Assembly: GCA_002682825.1 (NCBI GenBank)
Contig: NOKP01000005.1
Coordinates: 248,001-312,000 of the forward strand
Direction: 5' to 3'
Length of the DNA stretch: 64,000 bases
DNA from: Neonectria sp. B-13
Taxonomy: Eukaryota > Ascomycota > Sordariomycetes > Hypocreales > Nectriaceae
Shown one piece after another: positions 50,001 to 60,499 of this stretch (position 1 is the first letter of the stretch; each line of letters opens with the position of its first letter). The position numbers were made by a program, and so were the translations under genes. The notes beneath the pieces are model-generated. The model saw only the letters and a program-made list of their open reading frames with translations, did no database searches and was not told the origin of the DNA.

Positions 50001-52479
50001 CTGCTGTGTTGCAAGCATTGAATTCAACACATCGATGGAGACCCAGTCTGGCTGCATTGGCACAGCTACAGGGGGGACAAGCTGGGTCGTCGACCCAGAC
50101 GACCACAGCAAACTACTTCCCATAGGGGCTGTTGGAGAGCTTCTCATCGAGGGCCATATCCTGGCAAGGTCATATCTCCACGATCAGGCAACAACTGACG
50201 CCGTGTTCATCGATACTCCGCCCTGGCTCGCGCAAGGGGTCAGTGGCGTACAGGGTGACTCTGGGCGCCATGGCCGACTCTACAAGACTGGCGACCTGGT
50301 GTCCTACAACCCCGATGGTAGCCTCAACTATATCGGTCGTAAGGACTCACAGGTCAAGATCCGAGGACAACGTGTGGAGCTTGCCGGCGTGGAGGCATCG
50401 GTGCTACAGTGCCGCCCCGAGGCTCTTCAGGTCGTGGCTGAGATCATCACGCCCGTTGGCGAGGGCGCGAACCCAGCTCTGGCGGCGTTCGTGGTACTGA
50501 GCAGTAACGATGCGGTCGTGTCATTCAGCAAGACGCAGAGTGGAGTGAATATTGGCATCCTCCCCGTTCCTGTGACGGTTGAGGCTCAGCTCTCCGAGCT
50601 GGTGCCGAATTACATGGTGCCATCCGTGTGGTTTGTCGTCGACGAGCTACCCCTGAACACCTCGGGTAAGACGGACCGCAAGAAGCTGCGCGAGGCTGGC
50701 TCATCCTTTTCCGTTGCGCAACTTGCCACCCTGCGACGGGCCGAAGGGGCCCAGAAGCGACCACCTTCGACGGATATCGAGAAAACATTGTGCAAGATCA
50801 TCGGAAAAGTGCTCAACGTTGACACGACCAGTATCGGACTCGATGATAGTTTCTTTCAGCTTGGTGGTGATTCGATCACTGCTATGCAGCTATCGTCTGC
50901 TGCACGTCTCCAGGGGTTGAATATCTCGACAGGAAGAATAACTCGCCTCAAGACAATCAGTCGGGTATTGGAGGCCTGCAGTGTTGACGACCGAGATGCT
51001 GCACCACATATAAATGGACATGGACAGGACGAAGATGATAACAGCCACGACAACGACAACGATCACAACAAGACCATCGCTTTGGCGCCCATCCAGCAAA
51101 TGTTTTTCCTCCACCAACCAAACTCTAGAGTCTGCTTCGACCAATTCTTCTACCTTCGACCAAAAACACCCATCACCCAGTCTCTGCTCAAGTCCGCCCT
51201 CAACAAAACCGTCACCGCGCATCCGATCCTTCGCGCCCGTTTCAGACAGGACGATGCTGGAAACTGGGAGCAGCTCATAACACAATCTGCAGAGGATGCA
51301 TTCCGCTGCATATCCCAGACGTGTTCCGACTATGAGCAGGTTGCATCATTCATTCAGCACCAGCGAGCCAGCTTGGACATCACAACCGGCCCTCTGGTTG
51401 CGGCCGTCTTGTTCGAAGTAGACGGTGACCAGACGCTCTTCATAACAGTCCACCATCTTGTCGTGGACTTGGTTTCCTGGCGCATCATCCTCGGCGACCT
51501 AGAGACATTATTCACGTCAGACCCTGCCGCTGAGGTGGCACTGGCGCCGCCAACGACATCGTTCCGGACCTGGTCATTGCTTCAAGCCCAGCGCGCCGGA
51601 GAGCTCACCGCAGCCCGCCAACAGCCGCTTGCCCTTCCACCAGCACAGATCTCGTACTGGACCAACAACACCTTTGACGAGAGTCTGGACGCCGACTCGA
51701 CCACTTTGGCCTTCTCTATCGACGAAGAAACCACAAAGGCCATCTTGGGAGCCTGCAACGACGCCTTGGGTACGAAGCCCATAGAGCTGATGATTTCAGC
51801 GTTGCTATTCTCCTTTGGCCAGACATTCAAGGACAGAACGCTACCGACCATTTTCAACGAAGGACATGGTCGCGGGACGTGGGACGAGTCGCTGGATATG
51901 GACCTGTCAAGGACAGTGGGTTGGTTTACCACGCTGTATCCAATCCACATTGATCCCAGCATCACCATCGTACAGCAACAACGAAATGGGCTACTCGACT
52001 TCATCGCCCAAACACACGACACCATGTCTACCCAGTCCTCCCCAGACAACGGCGCCGCGTATTTCACCTCACAATTCGCCACGCCACAGTCCGCGCAGTC
52101 CTTTGTGCAAAACCAACTCCCCGCCGAAATCGTCTTCAACTACGGCGGCGTGTACCAGCAGCTCGAGCGCGACGACTCGTTCTTCGAGATCACTTCGCTG
52201 TCGAGAATGGCCAACAAGAGCAGCAGCAGCACTACTAGCCTCGGCACCGAGGATGACAAAGACGTGAAAGGAGCAAATTTGTTCGATATCAATCCCCCCT
52301 CAGCGGCTGAAGCGCAGAGGTATGCGCTGTTTGAAGTTCTTGCGGGTGTGGCGAAGGGGAGGCTCAGTATCTCTGTGCTGTACAGCAAGCATTTGCTGCA
52401 TCGGGAGAGGATCGAGGAGTGGTTTGCTGGGTTTGAAGAGGCCTTGCGAAGGATTGCTAAGGAATTGAGCGGTGAGTAG
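19704..52479 (+). CDS. Giant NRPS, T-(CAT-CATE)x4, eight modules; one internal TAG
   Basis: Assembles a peptide from eight activated amino acids, probably on an acyl starter. The model is join(19704..29255,29330..37303,37396..45483,45547..52479), 10,848 codons plus stop. The ATG is preceded by an in-frame TAG at 19683 and a TATAAG box. Domain order: A-tail remnant, T0, C1A1T1, C2A2T2E2, C3A3T3, C4A4T4E4, C5A5T5, C6A6T6E6, C7A7T7, C8A8T8E8. All T domains keep GGDS, all A domains keep FTSG[ST]TGxPKG and GPxE, and all E domains keep HHLVVDLxSW. C3, C5 and C7 (after E) form a separate type with NHxIxDG, as expected for D-C-L catalysts. All three introns (74, 92 and 63 nt) are phase 0 at the C/A boundary. 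The frame is interrupted once, by TAG at 27555-27557 inside E2; if this is real and not recoded, translation stops at residue 2617. There is no TE, R or terminal C domain. The product is unknown. I do not recognise it as a characterised synthetase. Confidence 0.93.
20095..23370 (+). other. NRPS module 1: C1-A1-T1
   Basis: C1 has VHHALYDRVAL: both His and the Asp of HHxxxDG are kept, but Gly is Arg. A1 has FTSGSTGTPKG and YGPTECAV. Its pocket residues, aligned by eye to GrsA-A (235, 236, 239, 278, 299, 301, 322, 330, 331), are D-A-A-A-M-A-G-V-L. T1 has FRMGGDSIMAM (Ser codon 23262-23264). The module would condense the starter on T0 with the first amino acid. The substrate is not predicted. Confidence 0.85.
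23415..28040 (+). other. NRPS module 2: C2-A2-T2-E2 (E2 interrupted by TAG)
   Basis: C2 has IHHALYDGESW. A2 has the variant core SGTTG and the YGPSECTPTSTI signature shared only with A7; its pocket read by eye is D-A-I-L-I-G-A-P-T. T2 has LRIGGDSITAM. E2 has the epimerase signature IHHLVVDLMSWR, so residue 2 should be D. The conserved NESHGREVW stretch of E2 reads NESHGREV followed by TAG. The rest of E2 (IGWFTSFYPVQ, VMFNYSGRYQQLER) is intact downstream in the same frame. Confidence 0.85.
27555..27557 (+). other. In-frame TAG at a conserved Trp codon of E2
   Basis: The codon lies between GAGGTC and GACGAC. In E4, E6 and E8 the matching position is TGG (REVWD, REVWD, RGTWD). The difference is a single G-to-A; on the other strand it is CCA to CTA, i.e. 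CpA to TpA. The reading frame is unchanged and conserved on both sides, so a splice site or frameshift does not explain it. The trinucleotide UAG with U before the A is also the preferred context of fungal A-to-I mRNA editing. Confidence 0.9.
28050..31450 (+). other. NRPS module 3: C3-A3-T3 (intron 29256-29329)
   Basis: C3 follows E2 and has FNHVIVDGHS (first His replaced by Asn, as in C5 and C7), the D-C-L-like group. A phase-0 intron of 74 nt (GTGAGT, branch ACTAAC, CTAG) lies just after the C3 end VDGVDPND. A3: FTSGSTGVPKG, YGPTECAIF; pocket by eye D-A-M-L-I-G-A-I-F. T3: FRLGGDSIAAM. No epimerase, so residue 3 should keep L. Confidence 0.85.
31480..36085 (+). other. NRPS module 4: C4-A4-T4-E4
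   Basis: C4 has VHHALYDGES. A4 has FTSGSTGTPKG and YGPTEATVI; pocket by eye D-A-F-L-L-G-L-V-I, nearly that of A6. T4 has VRLGGDSITAM. E4 has IHHLVVDLVSWR and an uninterrupted ESHGREVWD, so residue 4 should be D. Confidence 0.87.
36090..39480 (+). other. NRPS module 5: C5-A5-T5 (intron 37304-37395)
   Basis: C5 has MNHAIVDGYS (D-C-L-like). A phase-0 intron of 92 nt (GTGTGT, branch GCTAAC, CTAG) follows VDPSE. A5 has FTSGSTGLPKG and FGPTECTVF; pocket by eye D-S-M-L-I-G-G-V-F, close to A3. T5 has FRLGGDSVAAM. No epimerase. Confidence 0.86.
39520..44140 (+). other. NRPS module 6: C6-A6-T6-E6
   Basis: C6 has IQHSIYDGGS: the first His of HHxxxDG is Gln, while the catalytic second His and the Asp remain. 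A6 has FTSGSTGQPKG and YGPTECAVI; pocket by eye D-A-T-L-L-G-L-V-I. T6 has LRLGGDSITAM, though its phosphopantetheine region starts with SDSF rather than DDSF. E6 has VHHLVVDLVSWR and EGHGREVWD, so residue 6 should be D. Confidence 0.86.
44150..47640 (+). other. NRPS module 7: C7-A7-T7 (intron 45484-45546)
   Basis: C7 has INHAIIDGYS (D-C-L-like). A Gly/Asn/Ser-rich insertion sits near NHSNNGSSS, and another of about 30 residues follows CHFPDLS. A phase-0 intron of 63 nt (GTAAGT...CACAG) follows YDPSE. A7 has SGTTG and YGPSECTPTSTI like A2; pocket by eye D-A-N-M-I-G-C-P-T. T7 has FRLGGDSLRAM. Confidence 0.86.
47670..52479 (+). other. NRPS module 8: C8-A8-T8-E8, protein ends after E8
   Basis: C8 has IHHAVYDGQS. 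A8 has FTSGSTGQPKG and YGPTECAVL; pocket by eye D-A-Q-L-M-A-G-V-L, like A1. T8 has FQLGGDSITAM. E8 has VHHLVVDLVSWR, EGHGRGTWD and VFNYGGVYQQLER. The stop TAG at 52477-52479 follows LRRIAKELSGE, the exact place where the other E domains pass into a C domain. GGTGAGT overlaps the stop and could be a donor, but no C, TE or reductase frame follows in the next 1.8 kb. Confidence 0.86.
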
Positions 52480-54294
52480 CCGGAGTGATGTGAGGGCACC
52501 AACAGTTCCTCTGCTTTTGCAACGTCCTAAACGATCTGCCTATGGCAAATAATAGTTAGAACGGTAGCTGACACATAAGTAACTTGGAGTAGCTTAGTCC
52601 ACAGGTTATGGAAATCCTATCCTATGTAGTCTGAATGAAGATCACGGAGTGTAGTAGCAAATATGACAAGTAAATACGAATGATTCTTGAAATTAAACTT
52701 TTGCAGGGTTGTGATAATTGAGGATGCCAACCAAACTCAACAGACGTTCAAAGCTGCAACAGCAGGACTTACCGTCGCCAGCTAGAATGCGGCAGGCGAG
52801 CCACGAGTTTAGTATCAGTATAATGCAAGGACCAGTATGCCGGAATAGAAATTGAGCCAATATGTGAAACAACTTTTCGACGCACAATCACATCGGTTGC
52901 TGCTGCTACCCTGTATCGATCGACAGCGTTAGACTGGATTTCAAAGCAAGGCTGCACTTCGAGATGGATTCATGCGACTTACATTCGTCTAAATATTCTG
53001 GACAGCACCGACTACTGCGTTTAGGGTGCAAATGGCCCAAAACGTAGCGCATACTCCGATGCATGCATGCCATTTATCGACCACTAGTCCGGGTCGGCTG
53101 CCGAAGAACGAGTAGACCATCACAACAGTGCAAGGAAGTTGAGAATCTAGCCACATTCGATCGAATATCTAATACGAATCCCGTATTCTTATTTCGTTAC
53201 ATCCGACCGGCACTTAAGATCGATCCAGTTAAAGCCCCCCACGCCTGTCCCCCGTCGTCATATAAAAGTGTTGCACCCAGAAATAGGAACGTTCACCGCG
53301 ATTGGTGGCTCAAGAACCTGTTGAATCAGGAGTATCTCACATTACACGGGCTTTGTATGTGCTTGAAGCTTCCTAGAGCTGGTTCCACCGTTTACTTTGG
53401 TGACATAATGTAGGCTTTGATTCGTTCCACCCCACGCTACCCACGATCTTGGTATGAACGATGGGCTTGGCGGGCCTTTTCCCCACTTGATTGGTTTGGC
53501 AAAAGAAAGTCACCATCACACTTCATGCTATGGGTTGTCCAATGCAGTACTGTTACTTCATATGTTCTTAGGTTCAAAAGGAGCCAGGGATGGCGATGAG
53601 GATTTATGGCGTTCTTCAAGGTGATGACCGTCATTATGCTCAGCCAATGAAGTCCGTCAATTCAAGACGAAACAAGCGAGCCATGGAATTGAGTAAGCCC
53701 AGGTGTAATGGAATCCTCACGGGTGGCAATTATTCCGCCTGGGTTTTCTTCGGGCAGTCCGCGGTCACTGCCATAGGTGGATTGGTCGGCGGTGGGAACG
53801 TCGTGAAAATAAACCCCTGATCGTCATTCGACTCACTAGTGGTAGCTAAACCTTCAGTCGGACGGTTAATTCAGGTGGCCGTATTTTGCATAGTTCATCC
53901 TTAAACCAGCTCTCGGCGTGGTCCGAACTCCTCCTCCGTTTCCAAAAGTGGATGTCAGTGTCCAAATAGCGTCCATGTCAGTTTCAAAATTCCGGCGACC
54001 AGGATCCACGACCCCCGTTCGCGACTCGTGATAGGCGGAAGTGCCTCGACATCAATGGTAAAAAGCGGAGGCCTGCAGAACGGCCCTGGTATTGTCCACC
54101 AACCATGTTGGCATCCCGGATTAAGCTTGTTATAGCTCGGCGTTTCTTACCAGAGCAGAAAGGGGTCGGTAATGAAAGGGCTGTACACCAAGTACTCATG
54201 GCGAAACGTATAAGACGATGACATGCTCAGCTTCTGAGCCTTTTGGTAGACACCTCAGCTCATCTCTGCCCTTCTAATCAATCACCTGCTCAAG
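52480..54294. other. Intergenic between NRPS and pectate lyase
   Basis: A 1.8-kb stretch. I searched all frames for a continuation of the NRPS (C, TE or reductase motifs) and found none. The right end is the pectate lyase promoter, with TATAAG at 54209-54214, 81 bp before the start codon, and a pyrimidine-rich leader. Open frames in the middle (for example 53063-53413) look like chance. Confidence 0.5.
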
Positions 54295-55528
54295 ATGAAG
54301 TCGTTCTCGTTCCTGGTTATGCCTAGCTTGGCCTGGGCTGCAAACATCTATGTTTCTCCCACCGGCACCAACTCTGGAGATGCATCCATCACCAAGCCGC
54401 TGCTGTCAATTCAGTCTGCGGTGAACCTCGCCGTCGCAGGCGATGTCATTTATCTGCGTGCTGGCACCTACAAGCCGACGACCAACATCCAGATCAAGAA
54501 GAGCGGCACTTCGGCTAAGCCATATACTCTCAGGGCATACGAGAGTGAAGTCGTCATCATCGACGGCGAAGCCCTTACCGGAACCCCGGCTGCTGTTGGA
54601 GCCTCGCTGGCCAACGCCGACCGTGGCATCCTCCACATCCAGTCTGCCAACTACTGGAAGTTCTACGGCCTGACTCTCATCAACGGGCCCTACGGAGTCT
54701 ATCACCAAGACTCTTCCAACAACTACTATGAGCGCATTGTAACTCATGACAACTACGAGACCGGCTTCCAGATGCAGGGCGCCAGTGCGAACAACCAGGT
54801 TGTGTACCTGGACTCGTACATGAACCGCGATCCCAGGAAGAACGGAGAGAGCGCCGATGGCTTTGCCTTCAAGGAAGGCTCCGGCACGGGCAACCAGCTC
54901 ATTGGAGCCCGCCTCTGGAACAATGTGGACGACGGTCTGGATCTTTGGTAAGTCGTCCATCTGATATCGCAAATCATCTTCTAACACGCGTCGCAGGGAG
55001 TTCAAGTCGCCCATCACGATCAAGAACACCATCTCCTGGGGCAACGGCGTGAACCGTTGGGGCTTCAGCGCCTTCGAGGGAGATGGCAATGGTTTCAAGC
55101 TTGGTGGTGGCAACGCGGGCGATATTGGTCCTGCCAACCACATCATCACCAACTGCATTGCCTTCAACAACGCCGCAAAGGGCTTCACCGACAACAGCCA
55201 GACTGGCAGCTTCACTCTGTCCGAGAACACCGCCTGGAACAACGGCGACGTTGGCTTCAAGATGGCCTCCAGCACCTCCACCCTGACCAACAACATTGCC
55301 GCGAACAACATCGGCACCACCAAGTCTGCTGCTCAGATCACCCTTACCGGAACTCAGAAGACGTCGGGCAACTCGTGGCAGGATGGCAAGACATGGACGG
55401 ATTCAAGCTTCCTCAGCGTCGATACGAAGCTGGTGTCGCAGGCCCGAGGATCTGATGGCAAGATCCCCGCGAGCAACTTCCTGCTCCCCGCGTCTGGATC
55501 TACCATTGGTGCCACCACACACTGGTAG
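54295..55528 (+). CDS. Secreted pectate lyase, polysaccharide lyase family 9
   Basis: Cleaves polygalacturonate by beta-elimination outside the cell. The model is join(54295..54947,54997..55528), 394 aa. The 49-nt intron (GTAAGT, branch CTAAC, GCAG) splits the Trp of LDLW. The signal peptide is MKSFSFLVMPSLAWAA, followed by NIYVSPTGTNSGDAS, then the repeating short strands of a right-handed beta-helix. The PL9 active-site layout known from bacterial Pel9A is complete: the Ca-binding Asp of ADGFAFK, the Asp triad in DDGLD, and the catalytic Lys in NGFKLGG. Asn ladders (NNIAANN, ENTAWNN) fit the fold. No carbohydrate-binding module follows. It has no evident link to the NRPS cluster; it points to a plant-associated or litter-degrading life style. 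Confidence 0.92.
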
Positions 55529-55698
55529 AAAACTTCGTTTCGTATAGTTCTTAGTAGATATTTAGAGTGTTTGAATGCCTAGTACTCGCCCCTTGCGCTG
55601 AGTAGATATTAACAACCCTTGCCTGAAAACTCCACCCCATCTCACGTGCATGTTTGACCCAGTTGTCTTGCCTGATGTAAGTCCATCATGCCTCAACA

Positions 55699-58600
55699 CT
55701 AAGACAACCTCACTTCACACATTTGGTATCCACCAGGCGCCGCAAATGCAAGAACACCGCTGAGGCAGAGACCCCATGGCCTCGGGTGAAATTTGAGACT
55801 CGGGCTATCGCCCTCGATGTCGAAGACTCGGAGGAGAATGTATGCGTTGTTGGGGTCATTTTCATATTTCTGCATCTTTGGAAATAATCAGCAAGGACGT
55901 GATAAAGTTATTCCCGTAGCGGTCCTACCATATTCATTTGATTCTGGCTCACGAAGAATGGCTCAGCGCAGCTGCTGGTTGTCGTTTTGACCTCCAAGTG
56001 ATATGTGGTGCCGTTGGACCATCCTGCATTCAGGTCCAAACCAGCTTCTTGGAAGAATGCCGTCATCTGACCACGAGAATCCAGATACGTAAAGTCGGAA
56101 AATCCCCTCTCGAGTTGTGCGAAGGGTGCGTACCCACTCTCAACTCGTAATTTGCTGGTCCAGTTCTCATGAGACCAGTCGCTGATGTGGTGTTCGAACA
56201 CCTTGTGAACCTGCATGACAAATTAGAAAAGAACGTAGCGCGCAAGTAAGGAAGAGGTGAAGTACGAAAGCCTCTCCGAGGAAACCAATCTCCCTAGTTC
56301 TAATTTGCTGATGAGTTGAATCGAGTGTCAATTCTGTTGGAGAGTCATAGCTGTTGCTAATCTGTAAGAAAGACTCCGGCAATTGTGGTGCTGTGGGGGG
56401 AGGCGGTATCGGTACTGGAGCTATCTGGACGGATTGAGGTGACTGTCTAAGTCTCTCGTTTCTGTTCCGCGCATGTGCAGAACCTCGTGTTATGGGGCGC
56501 CTCGATATCCGAAAGTTTCCAGCGCTCCTGGCGATGCTCTGAGCTCGCAATTGAAATGAAGGAATTAGTTCACGCAGAGAATATTGGACCTGGATGCTTG
56601 GGAAAGGGATAGACGGGTTCGGTGCAGGTATCCGAGCTGGTTGTCCGAGAGTATTGGCTTGCTCTCTTGTGATACTGCTGAGCTCGCCATCTCGTTGCTC
56701 GCTTACGTCGTCCTCGATCACAATCACATCCATCCTGTCCGGGTTCCATACACCAAAGGCTCTTTGATTGTTGATGTTTTCTCTTTCTGGCAGGAACCGA
56801 TTATGGGTAGCCATGATGAGATCCAGCTCGTCGCGTGGAGCACCCAACAAAAGGTTGAAGAGATTCATGTCGTCCGGCTTGACATTGTACTGTTTGGAAA
56901 AGAACTCCGTGAGTTTGTAGTTGACTTCGGCTTGCTTTGCTGGAGGTATATTGGCACGAAAGTACATGTTTGTCAAAGTCGATTCTTCTTGAAATGTAAT
57001 CAACTCATTGTCTTCTTCGACGACAATAGCACCTAGGCACCTGACAACGACGAGAGACGGGACGGACCACACACATAGCGGTATAGGGTCTTGTCTTGAT
57101 GGTGAATCTGGCGACATATTGAGGCTGCGACATGTAAGCAAAACAAGCATTGACAGAGGGTCGAGAGATGATTACCAAGAAAAGTACTGGGTCCGCATGT
57201 TGAGATCTTTGTCCTTGCGGGGGTCTTTGCAGATCGCCCCGCGCGGGTTGACAGTCTCGTCGACCACAAACGAGAGGTACTTTTTCTGGAGGCTGAGCTT
57301 CGAGAATAACGAATCGAGAAGAATCACCGATCTGATAGAGAATTTCAGGATGTCGACCTTGCCCCGAAAGGCAACCTCCAAAGTGAAACGGTCCGGAATG
57401 TACCAGTCTTCATCGCCCAGGGCTCTGAGAACCATCTTGGGCTCTGCCAATGGCTTTGAGGCATCCCTGGCCTTCATGACGGGAAAGATTCTTGCATGCC
57501 TCAGACGCAAAAACTGGGGCGCTGGCAATTCAGATCCGCCCGTGAGATGGTGCTTCAGAATCATCAAAAGTTCTTCGCAGCGCTGCACTATGCCCTCTGA
57601 ATTCTCTTCTTGCAGGGAGCAGAGCTCATCCGCCACGTGTTCGATAGTGGCAGGCCGAACCCCAAGTTGGTTGCAAAATAGTCTCCTGCAGTCACCATAG
57701 CGGCCATCGAGCCGAATCACTTGCTTCAGTGGCGAAGGGGCACTCCACACGCATGATCCGTACCGCACCCACTCGGGGTGTGGCCGGGATACAAACACTA
57801 GAGGTTCTGAATCGAATGCTTCCCTGCATTTTTCTGTTGGTATGGATGAATAATAGAGCGGTGGATGGTGACATTACTTACATTATCATTGGCTTTTCGT
57901 CATCTAGACTCAGATTCAGCCCTTGGTAGAGTTCGTGGACGGCCTCCTTGTCGACACTCTCAATCGGGAGGTTCGCCAATGCATGGAGGCTTCGCAACCT
58001 GCCACTCGTGTTTGGCGCAGTGAGAATCCCAAACTGGTCAAGAAATTTCCATCTTTCGGGGTTAGGCAATGCAGCGAAGGCAAGATGCGGACACGCCCGC
58101 ACGAGGGCCTTGGTTGGGATGGCTAACTCAGCAAGGCGCTGACGCGTCCCGTCACGGCATTCCACTCGAAGCTCTGGGACAGCCGGTAAAAGTCGAGGAC
58201 TGGCCCCAGTACTTTTGCAAATTTGCTCAACGACCAGCAATAGATCGACCACATCCGTGTTTTTCAGAAACCACCATTCAGGACTGAGCTGGGAGTTGCG
58301 GATGAGAATCGGAACTGTCGAGATGTTTTGCGATCGTAAGAGCCATCTATAGAACTCCACTTTGATCGTCTGATCATCGCCGCATATCATTGTCTCATAG
58401 TGATCATCCAGGATGTAAAACGGGTTTCTTCGCGTGTCTTTGTATTTGCTGATTAGGGCTGGGCTAGCGTTGTCGTCGACAAGGTAGATCTGAGTCTTGC
58501 GCCGTTCTGGCGACCCTCCTCTGTTGACAAGGAAGTATATCTCAGGAGCACCCCCACCTCCGAGGATATGGGTATACTTGAATAGATAAGCTACGTCCTT

Positions 58601-60499
58601 GACCAAATCCTCAGGTTGGCGGTCGGACACGCTGGAGGGAGTGCCAGCATGCAGTTCCAAGATCAGACTGCACACCTGCGAAGCTGTGTAGGTTCGGACC
58701 CCCAAAAACACGTAGAAGCGTCTTCTCACTGGGTCCTGGCACGCCGCTTCGTGAACGATGGACAAGTCAATTCCGCTGGGAACGTATTCGTCGTCAGTCT
58801 CAGACGCCAAATACAGGCGCTCCGTGCTCGCGCTGACCCATGTGCCGTCTCTGAGAGGGACTATTGGAAGGCCTGCCAGATAATCCCTGAGCTCCATCTG
58901 ATCACAAAAGAGAAAGGCAACTTGCTGATGCCATTCGGGAGATTTTGTGTCAAGTCCAGGAGCACCGGCCTCTGCAACCCATTCCGAGAACTCTTCGCAT
59001 AAGTTTTGGAGACTGGTTCTCTTAACCCCGAGAAGCTCAAGCTCTCCGTGAACGGTATCGTATGTAAATGCCAGATGTCTTCTCCGCAGAGACGAACAGT
59101 CAAAGAGTGCGGCTCCTTCAAACCGAAACCGAGGGGGGATGAAACGTAGTTCTGGAGGATAGCAAAGGCCAGAATCTCCATCGCACGATTCAACGACACG
59201 TTGGCCACGTAGTCCACGTAGAATAGCATCATGGAGGCTATTCCAGTATTCATGTGAGTTTCGATGGTGCTTGATGAACTTGGGCCAGGAATATCGCAGT
59301 CCCGCTCCTGATTCGTTTGCCGGCATAGAGACAAACCGCTTGATAGCTATCAAGAATGCTTCCCGGAGCGCATCCCATAGTGCCACGTTCCAAAAACAGT
59401 CATAATCAAGACCTTCTCGACTGGCGACAAGAAGAAAGTCGGCATGAAGAGGAAACTAGATTCGATGTTAACAGTTGCGTTCTGATTCTCGCATTTGGCT
59501 CTGAATGCCACTGACCTTGAAGCCAAAATCATCGATCGGGAGGAAAGCAAACGCTTTCTGCGTACTGATTTTCGGGGTCAAGAGTTGCATAGGAAACGCG
59601 AGTACCACTTCCGATGTTGTCACATCTTCTCTCCGGTCATCCTTGGGCATGTTCGTGACATTGTGACGTACGATAACATAGGTCGTCGTAAAAGATTTGT
59701 TTTCAACATGATGTTCCGAAGATATGCTTAACAACTCCCCCAAATGAGTGTCGGACGCACTGGGTAGAGCATGATATGTCCTTTTGCCATGGCTTGTCTG
59801 TATTGTCAATCGTCGGAGTTGCCTAAGGAAAATGAGGAGTTCAGGTTCGATGTTGTGCACCTCATTCTGAATCATCTGGAAATCCTTTTGGCTACTCAGC
59901 TCCAGAAGGAATTGTGTATGGTTTGAAAGGCGTTGCCCGCTTGGAAATGTTGAGAGGTTTGGGAGAATCATGCCGAGTCGCTCCTTCCGGTCGAACTTGA
60001 ACTCATAGTAGCCGCTGGCGACATGCACTATGTTGGCAACTTTGAACACCGACTTGAACCCAATTCCCTTTTCGCCTATGTAACCCCTTTGCCCGTTGGT
60101 GACACATATTTTGGTACTTTGCCCAACTTGAGTTATGGCTCCGATATTATCCAATGTGAAACCAACCTCATTGCAATCAGTGCGGAGGTGTTGGAACCCT
60201 GACCCCGATGAGAGGGTCAGACTGAGGCTGGGTGTGACTCCGGGCGGGAATGTATTATCGTCTGCATTTTGGATGAGTTCAAGAAGGAAATGTGAAGACT
60301 TCTGGTATAGATCCTTCGCAATACTATCTCAACATTAGTATGTGGTCCATGGCTGTAATTAGGTTTCATACACATGAAGGGATGCATCTAGGTTAGAGAC
60401 CAAAACGAGATTTTGCTCTTCATGTCCAATACCCAAGCTAGTGCGAATTTGCTCGATCTGCCAGGCAGCCTCTGATTTGGATCTTGCGGCACCCCTCAT
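55699..60499 (-). CDS. GHKL ATPase with C-terminal DUF3883 (NO VEIN/sacsin-like), seven exons
   Basis: The model is complement(join(55699..55875,55929..56210,56266..57124,57176..57823,57882..59455,59516..60323,60372..60499)), 1491 aa; all introns are 48-60 nt. The N-terminus carries a Hsp90/sacsin-type Bergerat ATPase: N-box YQKSSHFLLELIQNADDN (about residue 50), then TLDNIGAI and the lid-side GYIGEKGIGFKSVF (about 122-135). The middle 1100 residues have no motif I know. The C-terminus (about 1333-1480) is the domain found at the end of plant NO VEIN: FLGEAFVHKVFEHH, SDFTYLD, then YHLEVKTTTSS and VSQNQMN. The spaced Asp and E-V-K resemble the core of PD-(D/E)XK nucleases. Its role in fungi is unknown. 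Start ATG 60499 (MRGAARSKSEA) gives the short N-tail usual before the N-box. It is inserted between unrelated genes, with no cluster link. Confidence 0.85.

Noticed and set aside
19704..52479. Peptaibol or HC-toxin-type synthetase
   Set aside because: Peptaibol synthetases start with KS/AT domains, lack E domains and have 7-20 modules of another order. HC-toxin synthetase has four modules with one E. Neither matches T-(CAT-CATE)x4.
53063..53820. Several open frames downstream of the NRPS as a missing terminal C or TE domain
   Set aside because: None shows HHxxxDG, GxSxG or reductase motifs, and compositions look random.
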